Assembly: GCF_026013615.1 (NCBI RefSeq)
Contig: NZ_JAPDPI010000019.1
Location: forward strand, 1 to 64,000
Source: Plebeiibacterium marinum
GTDB taxonomy: Bacteria; Bacteroidota; Bacteroidia; Bacteroidales; Marinilabiliaceae
Direction: 5' to 3'
Length of the DNA: 64,000 bases
Below, piece after piece: positions 26,723 to 36,710 of the stretch. The first letter of the stretch is position 1. The number at the start of each line of letters is the position of its first letter. The notes beneath the pieces are model-generated. The model made no database searches. It was given only the letters and a program-made list of their open reading frames with translations, and had not been told where the DNA came from. The position numbers and the translations under genes are program-made.

Positions 26723-28207
26723 ATGGCACGGTATGATATTGTTGTTGTAGGAAGCGGGCTGGCAGGATTGCAATGTGCATATCTTTTAAGCAAGGAAGGA
26801 TATAATGTTTGTGTGGTTGATAAAAACGACCGTATTGGGGGTATGATGCAGTCATTTGCTCGTGATGGGGTGGTTTTTAATACAGGGCTGAACTATACCG
26901 AAAGCCTTGGTGATGGGGAGGTGTTGAACAGATACTTCAAGCTGTTTGGCTTGATAGGGAATATTTCACTGAAGCAGCTGGATCAGGATCAATCTGATAT
27001 TATCTCTCTTGGAGATAAGGAGTATAGCATTCCCCAGGGACACGAAGCCTATATTGAAAAACTCAGCTCCTATTTTCCAAAGGAGGCAGAGGGTATTCAG
27101 AAATATGTGAATAAACTTTCAGAAGTATGCAACTCATTTCCTTTATATAAACTCGAAGATAAATATACCGGCTTTGCTATGGATAGTCCGTATATGGAAC
27201 AGTCTGCTTCGGGGTTTATCAATGAAATGGTGTCAGATCCCGACTTAAGGGGGCTGTTGGCCGGAACCAATATATTGTATGCCGGACAAAGAGATATTAC
27301 GCCATTATATACCCATTCATTAATTAGCTATTCTTTTATAAAAAGCTCGTGGAGAGTTCAGGAAGGTGGTAGTGGAATTGCAAATGTATTGGCTAATGGA
27401 GTCCGGGCAAATGGTGGTTCTGTAATCAGAAATGCCGAAGTAACTAAAGTTAAGGTAGAGGAAGGAAGAGTGTCAGGGTTACAATTGGCAAACGGGGAAA
27501 TAATTGAGGGTAAAGAGTACATTTCTAGTCTGCACCCCAAAACCTTGATTCCGCTTGTGGAAGAAGGTGGGTTAAAAAAGGTATTTAAAAAGCGTATCCA
27601 ATCATTAGAGGATTCCATTGGAATGTTCTCGGTTTATATTGTACTGAAAAAAGGTGCTGTGAAGTACCAAAATTACAATCATCATTATTTTAAAAGTAAT
27701 AATGTTTGGACTACAGAAACAAAAGACTGGCCGGAGAATTTTCTTTTATATACTCAGTATAATAAAAAAACAGGTGAGTATGCTGATGGTTTAACGATCA
27801 TTACCTATATGAACTACAAGGAGGTTGAACGATGGAGCAATACCCATATTGAGCAACGCGGAGACGACTATCTTAATTTTAAGGAGGAAAAGGCTCAGCA
27901 GTTGATAGATATGGCTGAAAAGAAGATTCCAGGATTGAGAAATCATATTCAGTCTTATTATACTTCAACCCCATTAACTTATAAAGACTATACAGGTACG
28001 GCAAATGGTTCGGCTTATGGGTTAATCAAAAACTATAGAAATCCTTCCTATTCTATTGTTGTACCCAAAACCAGGTTAAAAAACCTTTACTTTACGGGTC
28101 AAAACCTGAATATGCATGGAATTCTTGGGGTTTCAATAAGTTCAGTACTTACATGTTCCAGTCTGCTGGGAGAAGAGTATTTGTATAACAAGCTGATAAA
28201 TGTGTGA
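26723..28207 (+). CDS. Phytoene-desaturase-like FAD oxidoreductase (1)
   Basis: 494 residues. An N-terminal Rossmann FAD motif VVVGSGLAGLQCAYLL with VVDKNDRIGGMMQSF is followed by a long amine-oxidase/CrtI-type domain and a C-terminal FAD-site LYFTGQNLNMHGILGVSIS. These proteins saturate, desaturate or isomerise lipidic substrates. A similar second copy follows at once, so they are tandem duplicates. Similar pairs are present in flexirubin-type clusters; their step is not established. Confidence 0.82.
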   Translation: MARYDIVVVGSGLAGLQCAYLLSKEGYNVCVVDKNDRIGGMMQSFARDGVVFNTGLNYTESLGDGEVLNRYFKLFGLIGNISLKQLDQDQSDIISLGDKEYSIPQGHEAYIEKLSSYFPKEAEGIQKYVNKLSEVCNSFPLYKLEDKYTGFAMDSPYMEQSASGFINEMVSDPDLRGLLAGTNILYAGQRDITPLYTHSLISYSFIKSSWRVQEGGSGIANVLANGVRANGGSVIRNAEVTKVKVEEGRVSGLQLANGEIIEGKEYISSLHPKTLIPLVEEGGLKKVFKKRIQSLEDSIGMFSVYIVLKKGAVKYQNYNHHYFKSNNVWTTETKDWPENFLLYTQYNKKTGEYADGLTIITYMNYKEVERWSNTHIEQRGDDYLNFKEEKAQQLIDMAEKKIPGLRNHIQSYYTSTPLTYKDYTGTANGSAYGLIKNYRNPSYSIVVPKTRLKNLYFTGQNLNMHGILGVSISSVLTCSSLLGEEYLYNKLINV

Positions 28208-28209
28208 GG

Positions 28210-29775
28210 ATGAGCAAGAATAGCACATACGATATTGCCATAATAGGATCAGGGTTGGGAGGCCTTGCATGTGGAAGCATTCTGAGCCAGAGAGGCTATA
28301 AAGTAGTGGTGTTGGAAAAGCACTATCAGATAGGGGGCTGTTTGCAGCATTTTAAGCGTAAAGGTGTGTTGTTTGACACCGGGATGCACTATATAGGGAG
28401 TTATGAGGATGGGCAAATATTAAATACGCTGTTCAGGTATTTTGATATTTATGACAAGATAGATGCTTCAAAACTGGATGAAGACGGTTTTGATATATTG
28501 AATATTGGAGGCGAGCAATTTAGCATACCCCAGGGAGTTGAAAGATTTAAGCAAAAATTGGTTCTTCAATTCCCCGGAGAGGAAAAGGCTATTGGTTTAT
28601 ATTTTCAGAAACTTCAGGAAATTTATGATGCCGTAGATGTTTTGAACCTGAGAGATATGCCAACAGATGACCTTCCAAGGAAAAAGGGTCTGGATGAAAA
28701 TGTATATGATTTCGTGGCCTCTATTACCCAAAACACCGACTTGCAAAATATCCTTTGCGGACTGAATTCGTTATATGCCGGAAAAAAGGAATCGGCTACC
28801 ATGTTTATCCATTCAATTATAAACCTCTTTTATTTGCAAAGCGCCTGGAAACTGGAAAAAGGCGGAGGTCAGATTGCAGAAGCATTCAAAACGGTTATAG
28901 AGCAGCATGGTGGCAAAGTGTTCACCAAATCAAAAGTAACTCAATTGTTATGTGAAGATGGCTGTGTAAGCATGCTTAAGCTTGCTTCAGGTGATGAAAT
29001 TAAGGCTAAAAAATACATCTCCGACATTGATCCATTGACAACCATGGAAATGTTGGAAGGAGCAAATATCCGCAAAGTCTTTTTACGAAGGCTGAAAGAT
29101 CAGGAGCAAACCATATCATGCTTTAGTGTATATATTGCATTAAAGGCGAATAGCTTTAAATATTTAAATGCCAATTACTATTTTTACCGGGAAAATGATG
29201 TGTGGGCCCTGGATAGCTATTCGGAACAGAATTGGCCTCAAGGCTACATGGTATATTCAAACGAAAGCCAAACGGACAAGGGATATGCCGAAAGTCTTAC
29301 CATTTTAACGCCAATGGAATATGCTGAAATGACAGAATGGGAAGATACAAGCATTGGTCAAAGGGGGACAGGGTATGAGGAAATGAAGAAACAAAAAGCG
29401 GAACAGCTTATTCAAGCGCTCGAAAAGCAATTTCCTGATATTCGCAACTGCATAGAAGCCATATATACTTCAAGTCCGCTGACATACCGGGACTATACTG
29501 GTGTCAGGAGGGGCGCCATGTATGGTGTTTTAACGGATAGCAGAAATCCATATGACTCACAGATCATGCCTAAAACCAGGGTCAGGAATCTTTTTTTAAC
29601 AGGGCAAAATATTAATATGCATGGTGTTTTAGGCGTATCAATAGCAGCGTTACTTACATGTGGTGAAATTGAAGGAATAAACAATTTGCTCAAGGATGTA
29701 CGTAAGCATAAGGTTAGCACCTGCAGTTTGGAAGAAAGAGAAGTGCAGGACGAAAATTTAGGATTTAAAGAATAG
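28210..29775 (+). CDS. Phytoene-desaturase-like FAD oxidoreductase (2)
   Basis: About 521 residues from the ATG at 28210; a GTG at 28204 is the alternative. FAD motif IAIIGSGLGGLACGSIL and VVLEKHYQIGGCLQHF at the start, LFLTGQNINMHGVLGVSIA at the end. It is colinear with the preceding oxidoreductase over its whole length (for example YTSTPLTYKDYTG versus YTSSPLTYRDYTG), which marks a tandem duplication. Divergence is large enough that they probably do different jobs or form a heterodimer. Confidence 0.82.
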   Translation: MSKNSTYDIAIIGSGLGGLACGSILSQRGYKVVVLEKHYQIGGCLQHFKRKGVLFDTGMHYIGSYEDGQILNTLFRYFDIYDKIDASKLDEDGFDILNIGGEQFSIPQGVERFKQKLVLQFPGEEKAIGLYFQKLQEIYDAVDVLNLRDMPTDDLPRKKGLDENVYDFVASITQNTDLQNILCGLNSLYAGKKESATMFIHSIINLFYLQSAWKLEKGGGQIAEAFKTVIEQHGGKVFTKSKVTQLLCEDGCVSMLKLASGDEIKAKKYISDIDPLTTMEMLEGANIRKVFLRRLKDQEQTISCFSVYIALKANSFKYLNANYYFYRENDVWALDSYSEQNWPQGYMVYSNESQTDKGYAESLTILTPMEYAEMTEWEDTSIGQRGTGYEEMKKQKAEQLIQALEKQFPDIRNCIEAIYTSSPLTYRDYTGVRRGAMYGVLTDSRNPYDSQIMPKTRVRNLFLTGQNINMHGVLGVSIAALLTCGEIEGINNLLKDVRKHKVSTCSLEEREVQDENLGFKE

Positions 29776-29777
29776 GA

Positions 29778-31454
29778 ATGAAAAAATTAAAGTACATATT
29801 GATTTTTTTCGCGGTACTGGGTATCATATTATATTTCTCATTCAAATCCATGGTAATGGATCCTCCGGAGATTGAAGACCAATCGGCCTTGAAACTGGAG
29901 GTTGAAACAATTACGGATAGTTTGAGTTTTTGCGGAGATAGCTGGTTGCACAAAAATCATGGTGGGGTTTATGAGCTGATGGTTTCCGGGACTCCTTTTG
30001 AAATGGGGGTGAAAAATGGTAAGCTAACCCATAAATTAGGGGCCGACCAGGAAAAGTATTTTTTTGAATTTATAAAAAGCCTCATCCCATCAGAACGAAC
30101 ACTTAATTATCTTAAATATTTTATTACCATTTTCAACAAGGATCTGGATGAGTATGTGCCTAAGGATTTACTTGAGGAGATTTATGGAATATCCCTGTTT
30201 GCATCTGAGGATTTTAGTTTTATCGGAGACCCCTATCACCGCACGCTTAATTATCATGCAGCACACGATATAGGACATACTATTCAAAATATGAACCTTG
30301 TAGCTTGTACCGCTTTTAGTGTTCAGGATGAGCTGACTCATGACAGTTCGATTTATGTTGGCAGGAACCTTGATTTTTCGGCAGGTGATAATTTTGCCAG
30401 GGAAAAGATTGTAGCCTTTTGCAAACCATACAAGGGTTATAAGTTTGCATATATTACCTGGGCTAGTATGATTGGTGTACTGTCGGGAATGAATGAACAT
30501 GGGCTGACCATAAGCTTAAATTCTGCCAAATCAGGAATCCCGTTTTCAGCTAAAACACCGGTTTCGTTGGTGTCGCGGCAAGTTCTTCAATATGCTAAAA
30601 CTATTCAGGAGGCTTTTGAGATTATTGAGCGTAACGAAACTTTTGTTTCCGAATCGTTCTTTGTTAGCTCAGCGCTAGATCATAAAGCGGTAGTTATTGA
30701 AAAGTCTCTGGATAAAACAGCGATATATGATTCCAACAAGTCGTGTCTGGCATTAACAAATCATTTTCAGAGTAAGGAATTGGTTAACACCGAGCTTAAT
30801 CAGGAATCAATTAATGAAAGCTGTAGTCTATATAGGTTAAATCGGACTTACGAGTTAATTGAGAAGAAGGAGAATATAGCATATAGGGATGTTGTGGAAG
30901 TACTAAGGGATAAAAATGGGCTAAAGGGTAAAGATATCGGACTGGGTAACGAATCAGCCCTGAATCAGCTTATTTGCCATCATGGAGTGGTGTTTAACCC
31001 GAAAAAATTGCTTATGTGGGTTTCACAATTCCCATATCAGGAAAATGGTTTCTTAGCCTATGATCTCAACGAAGTTTTTGCGGATTCGTTTGATATTAAA
31101 AAACAGGGGGCTTGTATAGACTCTCTTGCAGTTCCTGCTTCAGAGTTCTATAAACAGGGAGGTGTAGATAGATATTGGGATTATAAAAATCAGGTGAAAA
31201 ACATTTTGGAAGGAATTTCAGAAAAGGATAAGATTACTGTCTCTGACGAGGATATTCAGGAAATAGTATCATTAAACCCTGATTATTACTATAGTTATTA
31301 CGTACAAGGATTGTATTATAAAAGGAAACAGGATTATAATAAGGCATTAGAGTGTCTGAACAAAGCCTTGAAATATCAAATTCCAAGAAAGGTGGATAAA
31401 GATCAGATTATTGAAGTTATTAACGAAATAAGGGATAGTATAGATGACAAATAA
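29778..31454 (+). CDS. C45-type autoproteolytic acyltransferase/hydrolase
   Basis: 558 residues. N-terminal membrane anchor (about 5-25), then an Ntn-hydrolase domain of the acyl-CoA:6-aminopenicillanate acyltransferase type. The presumed self-cleavage nucleophile is Cys177 in LVACTAFSV, followed by YVGRNLDFS and GMNEHGLTISLN. The last 60 residues look like one TPR (YYVQGLYYKRKQDYNKALEC). It may transfer or remove an acyl group from the pigment on the periplasmic side. It overlaps the next gene by 11 bp. Confidence 0.78.
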   Translation: MKKLKYILIFFAVLGIILYFSFKSMVMDPPEIEDQSALKLEVETITDSLSFCGDSWLHKNHGGVYELMVSGTPFEMGVKNGKLTHKLGADQEKYFFEFIKSLIPSERTLNYLKYFITIFNKDLDEYVPKDLLEEIYGISLFASEDFSFIGDPYHRTLNYHAAHDIGHTIQNMNLVACTAFSVQDELTHDSSIYVGRNLDFSAGDNFAREKIVAFCKPYKGYKFAYITWASMIGVLSGMNEHGLTISLNSAKSGIPFSAKTPVSLVSRQVLQYAKTIQEAFEIIERNETFVSESFFVSSALDHKAVVIEKSLDKTAIYDSNKSCLALTNHFQSKELVNTELNQESINESCSLYRLNRTYELIEKKENIAYRDVVEVLRDKNGLKGKDIGLGNESALNQLICHHGVVFNPKKLLMWVSQFPYQENGFLAYDLNEVFADSFDIKKQGACIDSLAVPASEFYKQGGVDRYWDYKNQVKNILEGISEKDKITVSDEDIQEIVSLNPDYYYSYYVQGLYYKRKQDYNKALECLNKALKYQIPRKVDKDQIIEVINEIRDSIDDK

Positions 31455-32310
31455 ATTTTTAGTTCCTTTGCTGTCTTTTACAACCTTTGTCATTGTAGGT
31501 TTGTGTGTATGGGCATTCCGCGATATTAGGTACTTCTTCCTTTTCACAGGTATCGGTATAACCGAATTCATTGTGCGAAGCCTGGTGATTAAGTATCCCG
31601 ATAAACGGCAGTTCCTCAGGTTGATTGTACAAGCCATTATTGGTGGTTTTTTATTGTTTTACCTGAGCCTGGTTATAGGGGTAAATTTTCAATACTCCGA
31701 AATTATTTTTGATACCGCTGAGGGTGTGGTAACCGGTGCTTTGATTCAGGCAGTTATTGCCCGGGTGGCTTTACCTTTTTTGTTAGGAAATGCTTTTTGT
31801 TCCAGGGCCTGTTGGACGGGTTTGTTCTTTGAACTAACCAATACCAAAAGCTGTAAAAAACCTGTAGAGCGCAATAATTATGTGTCATGGGCATATCTTG
31901 TCATAGTGTCTCTCCTTGCAGTTTTAATTGTTGTTTACTATGTCAATCCTGCTGCAGATGAAGCATTGCGAAAAGTATTTATCATTGGCGAAAATATCTA
32001 TGTTATATCTACAGGGTTCTTTTTAACCTTCTTTTTGGGGAGCCGGGCCTATTGTCGTTTGCTTTGCCCATTCCTTACTATATCGGGAATTTTTTCGCCA
32101 TTTTCCTTTTTTAAGGTATCTCCGGTAGAAGATGCCAACTGTACGGGATGTAACCAGTGCACACAGGCATGCCCGATGTTAATTGATGTCAGGCAATACG
32201 TAAAAGAGGATAAGGCGATAGATCATCGGCAATGTATATTGTGTGAGAGATGTATCAGCTCATGTAAGCATAATGCCATAAAGGTAGATCATAATAAAAG
32301 AAATAGGTAG
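31444..32310 (+). CDS. Membrane 4Fe-4S ferredoxin-type protein (NapH-like)
   Basis: 288 residues. Five or so membrane helices in the first 215 residues, including CSRACWTG and AYCRLLCPF motifs typical of NapH/CcoG-like proteins. Then two classical 4Fe-4S clusters: CTGCNQCTQACP and CILCERCISSCK. It would pass electrons to or from a membrane partner. In this cluster it may feed the FAD oxidoreductases or a ring-modifying step; this is inference. It overlaps the C45 gene by 11 bp. Confidence 0.82.
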   Translation: MTNKFLVPLLSFTTFVIVGLCVWAFRDIRYFFLFTGIGITEFIVRSLVIKYPDKRQFLRLIVQAIIGGFLLFYLSLVIGVNFQYSEIIFDTAEGVVTGALIQAVIARVALPFLLGNAFCSRACWTGLFFELTNTKSCKKPVERNNYVSWAYLVIVSLLAVLIVVYYVNPAADEALRKVFIIGENIYVISTGFFLTFFLGSRAYCRLLCPFLTISGIFSPFSFFKVSPVEDANCTGCNQCTQACPMLIDVRQYVKEDKAIDHRQCILCERCISSCKHNAIKVDHNKRNR

Positions 32311-32311
32311 T

Positions 32312-33553
32312 ATGATTGTGAAAAGGATTGGGTGTTTAATTATTATTGTTTTACTGTGTGTACACATAGGTGCGCAACATAAAGGATCTTCTTTTTTACC
32401 AGAGCCAACAGGCTCTTACTCCATAGGCACTAGGTCTTATGAAATAACATATCCTGTTGTTACAAAGAGAAGTTCAAGAGAGGATAAAGTGTTTGTAAAA
32501 ATATGGTATCCAAGTGATAGTGTGGTTGATGTTTCCCATCATAAAAAATATTTAGAAGGGTATAACCTGGATGAAATTTACAATAATTTTAAAACCAAAG
32601 GAATCACAAAGGAAGAGATAGAGGATATCAGCAATTATTATACTAATACAACCGAAAACCTTCCGATCTCATTAAAGCAAAAAAACTTTCCTGTGATATT
32701 GTTTACCCCGGGTTATTATTTTGGGTTGAGTGATATTTATTCCTCGTTTACCGAAAACCTGGCCAGCAATGGTTTTATTGTATGTAGCATAACGCACCAA
32801 CATCAGCAAATTAATGTAGAAGGAAAGAAAGGAGAGGATAACTCGCTGCAAAAAGCCAAATCAGCGTTGCCCTTCCTTCAGTGGTGGTGGGTCAGGCAAC
32901 GTTCCTTGTCCGACTTTGAAAAACCAAAGAACCAGGAGCGCCTTACTAAATATTACCTGAGAAACTTAAGGCGGTTTGACAGGGTAATAAGGAAATGGGA
33001 AGCTAGTTCGATGTATTGTGTTGATTATTTCAGGGATAGGGTAAGTCAGGATCCGGTTTTTGCAAAAATGGACTTTGAAAGGGTTGGTGCTTTTGGACAA
33101 TCTATTGGCGGGGCCTTATCAAATCATTTATGTGTAAAACACAAAATAATCAAAGCTGGAGTAAGTATGGACTGCTTCCAGTTTGGAGATGTTATTTCCT
33201 GCCAACAGGAAAAACCACTGATGCTCATTGAAAGCGATCACCAATACAGTTGGCAAATTGGTAACGAATATATTTATCGAAATTATAAAGAGCTCGAATA
33301 TTTGAGAATTAAAGGGGCGCTTCACTTCCTGTTCTGCGATGTGCCCTATTATGATGTGGTAACAAGTGATGAAAAGATTGAGGGATTCATAGGCGAAACC
33401 CAAGGGAAAATTGCAGTTGAAAAAATCAACCAGTCCGTTCTTTCTTTTTTTAACAGGCACCTGAACCATACAAAATGCAATACAGATGAGCTCTTTGTGC
33501 ATAACAATTTATTTATACATCAAATCAATAATCAATGTATATTCCTGAAATAG
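32312..33553 (+). CDS. Exported PAF-acetylhydrolase-like lipase
   Basis: 413 residues. Signal peptide to about 21 (HIGAQ). Alpha/beta hydrolase with oxyanion-side FPVILFTPGYYFG and nucleophile elbow GAFGQSIGG (Ser264); SDHQYSWQ and LHFLFCD near the end may supply Asp and His. Family members release short acyl groups from phospholipids. A role in lipid remodelling around the pigment is plausible. It overlaps the next gene by 19 bp. Confidence 0.75.
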   Translation: MIVKRIGCLIIIVLLCVHIGAQHKGSSFLPEPTGSYSIGTRSYEITYPVVTKRSSREDKVFVKIWYPSDSVVDVSHHKKYLEGYNLDEIYNNFKTKGITKEEIEDISNYYTNTTENLPISLKQKNFPVILFTPGYYFGLSDIYSSFTENLASNGFIVCSITHQHQQINVEGKKGEDNSLQKAKSALPFLQWWWVRQRSLSDFEKPKNQERLTKYYLRNLRRFDRVIRKWEASSMYCVDYFRDRVSQDPVFAKMDFERVGAFGQSIGGALSNHLCVKHKIIKAGVSMDCFQFGDVISCQQEKPLMLIESDHQYSWQIGNEYIYRNYKELEYLRIKGALHFLFCDVPYYDVVTSDEKIEGFIGETQGKIAVEKINQSVLSFFNRHLNHTKCNTDELFVHNNLFIHQINNQCIFLK

Positions 33554-34827
33554 AAACCAAGACACAGAAAGAAATCAAACAGTTTCAAGAAGGAAAGCTA
33601 AAAGAACTGTTGAAATACCTTAGTCAGAATTCAACTTACTATAAGCGCTTTTTTCAAAAGCATGGTATTGATATTAATGAGATTCAAACGCTGGAGGATC
33701 TGGCCAAAATTCCAACAACCTCAAAAGGAGACCTGCAAGAGTTTAATGCTGATTTTTTGTGTGTGAAACAAGAACGTATAATTGATTATTTAACCACTTC
33801 AGGTACGGCCGGCGATCCGGTTGTGTTTGCAGAAACGGAAAAAGATTTGCAGCGTTTGGCCTATAATGAGTATATATCTTTTGCCTGTGCCACAGCAAAA
33901 CCGGATGATATCTTTCAGCTTATGGTTACTCTCGATCGCAGGTTTATGGCTGGGATGGCCTATTATGAGGGGATAAGGAAACTGGGCGCTGCAGTGGTAA
34001 GGGTAGGTCCTGGTAACCCGGGACTACAGTTTGATACCATCGAAAGGATTAAGCCTACTGCCCTTGTTACAGTGCCTTCATTTTTGCTAAAGTTGATAGA
34101 ATATGCCGAGAAGCATGGTATCGATTATATGAACTCAAGCATCAAAAAGGCTGTTTGTATTGGTGAGAGCCTGAGGAACGACGATTTTACCTTAAATACA
34201 CTTGGACAAAGGATTAAGGAAAAGTGGGATATAGAACTGTATTCTACTTATGCTTCTACCGAAATGGGAACCGCATTCACCGATTGCGAGTGCCAAAAAG
34301 GAGGGCATCACCATCCGGAAATGATTATTGTAGAGTTTTTAGATGAGCATGGAAAAAACGTTCCCCCGGGCACAGCAGGAGAAGTTACCATAACAACCCT
34401 GGGTGTGGAAGGAATGCCTTTGCTTAGATTTAAAACGGGAGATATATGTAATTACCATGTGGAACCTTGCGAATGTGGCAGGACCACCATGCGTCTGGGG
34501 CCAGTAATAGGACGAAAAAACCAGATGATTAAATATAAGGGAACAACCTTATATCCCCCTGCGCTTTACGATGTGTTAAATGATATTGAAGGGGTTGAGA
34601 ACTATATTGTGCTGGTTGACCAAAATACCATAGGGACAGATGATATAGAAATACATATTGGAGCTAAAAATCCATGTGATGCGCTTGAAAAATCTATAAA
34701 AGATCGTTTTAGAGCCAAACTACGTGTAGCTCCGTCGGTAAAATTTTATAGCCCGATAGAAATTGCGAAACAACAGTTCCCTGAATTGAGTAGAAAACCC
34801 ATAACTTTTATTGATAAGAGAATATAA
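33535..34827 (+). CDS. PaaK-like phenylacetate-CoA ligase family protein
   Basis: 430 residues, AMP-binding fold of the PaaK family: TTSGTAGDPVVFAET is the P-loop-like motif, YSTYASTEMGTAF the adenylate motif, LRFKTGDIC the hinge region. It should activate an aryl acid, most simply the cinnamate or coumarate from the ammonia-lyase, as acyl-AMP for loading onto CoA or ACP. It overlaps the lipase gene by 19 bp. That lyase and ligase stand at opposite ends of the run supports one pathway. Confidence 0.85.
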   Translation: MYIPEIETKTQKEIKQFQEGKLKELLKYLSQNSTYYKRFFQKHGIDINEIQTLEDLAKIPTTSKGDLQEFNADFLCVKQERIIDYLTTSGTAGDPVVFAETEKDLQRLAYNEYISFACATAKPDDIFQLMVTLDRRFMAGMAYYEGIRKLGAAVVRVGPGNPGLQFDTIERIKPTALVTVPSFLLKLIEYAEKHGIDYMNSSIKKAVCIGESLRNDDFTLNTLGQRIKEKWDIELYSTYASTEMGTAFTDCECQKGGHHHPEMIIVEFLDEHGKNVPPGTAGEVTITTLGVEGMPLLRFKTGDICNYHVEPCECGRTTMRLGPVIGRKNQMIKYKGTTLYPPALYDVLNDIEGVENYIVLVDQNTIGTDDIEIHIGAKNPCDALEKSIKDRFRAKLRVAPSVKFYSPIEIAKQQFPELSRKPITFIDKRI

Positions 34828-34829
34828 TT

Positions 34830-35990
34830 ATGATTAAGCTTGAAGAAATCTATGATGAAATGCGCCCTTACCGGGATTTTGAGGTTGCGGATGCGTTAAA
34901 GAGGATATTGGCAAAAGAAGAGTTTCATGCGGTATTAAAATATATTTTCTTTCGTAGGAGTGTTGAGGAATCACTGGCTGAAATGCAAACAATCAGAACC
35001 ATTGATGACTTTCAGCAAAAATTTAGCGGACCGGCAGTGGCATCTGTGCTGGAGCAAACCAGTACAGAATTTTCTTATTCAGGGTTCGAAAATCTGGATA
35101 GGGATACGTCCTACCTGTTTATTTCAAACCATAGGGACATTGTGATGGACAGTGCCATATTACAATATGTCTTGAACAAACATGGGCATAGAACATCGCA
35201 AATTACCTTTGGAAGCAACCTGATGAGCAGCCAGTTTATTATTGATGTAGGTAAAATCAATAAAATGTTTACTTTTTATCGGGGTGGTTCCAGGGTAGAT
35301 ATTTATCGCAATGCATTAATCCATTCTGCGTATATCAAAAAGGTGTTAACCGAAGAAAAAGAGTCGGCCTGGATTGCTCAACGGGATGGGCGTACTAAAG
35401 ATGGGTTCGATAAAACACAGCTCTCGCTGTTAAAAATGCTTACCATAAAAGAAAAAGACCATATTTCAGCCTTAAAAAAGTTCAATATTTGTCCGGTTTC
35501 TATTTCTTACGAACTGGAGCCCTGTGATATTTTTAAAGTAAAAGAACTTTTGGCAACAGAAGATGGTGAATATACAAAAGCCCGGGATGAAGATTTCCAT
35601 AGTATTTTAAATGGCATTGTAGGGTCAAAGGGTAAAGTCCATATTGCCTTTGGAAAACCGGTTAACAATTATATTGATAAATATTTTGACGAGCTGGATA
35701 ATTCAAATGTTCATGAAAAGGTATGTGATTATATGGATAGCCAGATTTGGCACGATTATAAACTAAACCCATTTAATTATTTGGCTTTTGATATATTAAA
35801 TACCAGTCAGCAACATATCGGAATAAAATATGAGCAGGCGGATATTGAGAATTTTTATGAGATGCTCGATCAAAAGGTAAATGGGGAATCAGATCCCATA
35901 AAAGTAAAAAAACAGAAGGATGGACTCCTGAAGATGTATGCAGCGCCAGTTGAAAATTATTTTAAGGTAAGCGATGAGGTTGAGGGTTGA
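34830..35990 (+). CDS. PlsB/PlsC-type glycerol acyltransferase-like protein
   Basis: 386 residues. Acyltransferase motifs: SNHRDIVMD (HX4D), FYRGGSRVD, WIAQRDGRTKDGFDKT and CPVSISYELEP. The layout resembles glycerol-3-phosphate acyltransferases. It should acylate a lipid acceptor, perhaps linking the polyene to glycerol or another backbone. It is the last gene of the run and is followed by a hairpin, marking the cluster end. Confidence 0.8.
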   Translation: MIKLEEIYDEMRPYRDFEVADALKRILAKEEFHAVLKYIFFRRSVEESLAEMQTIRTIDDFQQKFSGPAVASVLEQTSTEFSYSGFENLDRDTSYLFISNHRDIVMDSAILQYVLNKHGHRTSQITFGSNLMSSQFIIDVGKINKMFTFYRGGSRVDIYRNALIHSAYIKKVLTEEKESAWIAQRDGRTKDGFDKTQLSLLKMLTIKEKDHISALKKFNICPVSISYELEPCDIFKVKELLATEDGEYTKARDEDFHSILNGIVGSKGKVHIAFGKPVNNYIDKYFDELDNSNVHEKVCDYMDSQIWHDYKLNPFNYLAFDILNTSQQHIGIKYEQADIENFYEMLDQKVNGESDPIKVKKQKDGLLKMYAAPVENYFKVSDEVEG

Positions 35991-36022
35991 GGAATCCTAT
36001 TAGAATATTGTACTACAGAAAC

Positions 36023-36056
36023 AGAGAATCACAAAAGGATAACCTTGTGGTTCTTT
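36023..36056 (+). terminator. Imperfect hairpin at the end of the polyene cluster
   Basis: The arms AGAGAATCACAAAAGG and CCTTGTGGTTCTTT pair over 14 bp with a 2-nt bulge and a 4-nt loop (ATAA). T-rich DNA follows, with TCTTTTTTCT from 36068. It lies 33 bp after the last acyltransferase stop. Confidence 0.45.
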
Positions 36057-36233
36057 GTTATTTATAGTCTTTTTTCTCCTGGATTCTTCAAATACATCTA
36101 TAAAAATGCATTTTTATTTAACCCATCCGCTATTTCATCAGTCAAAACACCTACATTTACCGTTTCAAACAGAACATAGAGGCCTTTATCAGATAATAGT
36201 TTCATGTATTTGTTCTAATCATATAAAACTATT

Positions 36234-36710
36234 ATGAAATTGATGTTGGATATTGAATGTATTAGGCGTATTTCAAAAGAAAAACGCATAGAGAATAAAG
36301 CCTTTGTTGCATATCTTAATGATGGTGATTCTGATAAAGTAGATAATATAGTTCATCGACTTTATGAAAAAGTTGCTTCGCAGATAGATTGTGTTATGTG
36401 TGGTAATTGTTGTAGAAACATCAGGCCTCCTGTAAAGGATGAGGTGTTGCAGTTATATTTAACTAAAGAAGATCTTTCCAAATATAAGTATGCCTGGGGG
36501 TTTACTTGTAAAAACCTGGATGGCAACAAATGTAAAATCTATACCGACCGTTATGATGAGTGCAGGTTATTCCCATATCTCGATCAAAATAATTTTATAT
36601 CCAGGATGCCTGGAGTACTTCAGAATTATGAAATATGCCCCATTGTATTTAATGTTGTTGAACAATTAAAGGTGGAATTAAATTGGAAATATGACTTACA
36701 TGCTTTATAG
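36234..36710 (+). CDS. YkgJ-type cysteine-cluster protein
   Basis: 158 residues. The cysteine pattern CVMCGNCCRNIRPPV, then FTCKNLDGNKCKIYTDRYDECRLFP in family terms (CxxCGxCC...C...CxIYxxRPxxCRxFP), matches the YkgJ/Fe-S-cluster-like family (zinc or iron binding). Function in the cell is not known. It has its own 240-bp upstream region and stands alone between the pigment cluster and a histidine kinase. Confidence 0.8.
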   Translation: MKLMLDIECIRRISKEKRIENKAFVAYLNDGDSDKVDNIVHRLYEKVASQIDCVMCGNCCRNIRPPVKDEVLQLYLTKEDLSKYKYAWGFTCKNLDGNKCKIYTDRYDECRLFPYLDQNNFISRMPGVLQNYEICPIVFNVVEQLKVELNWKYDLHAL

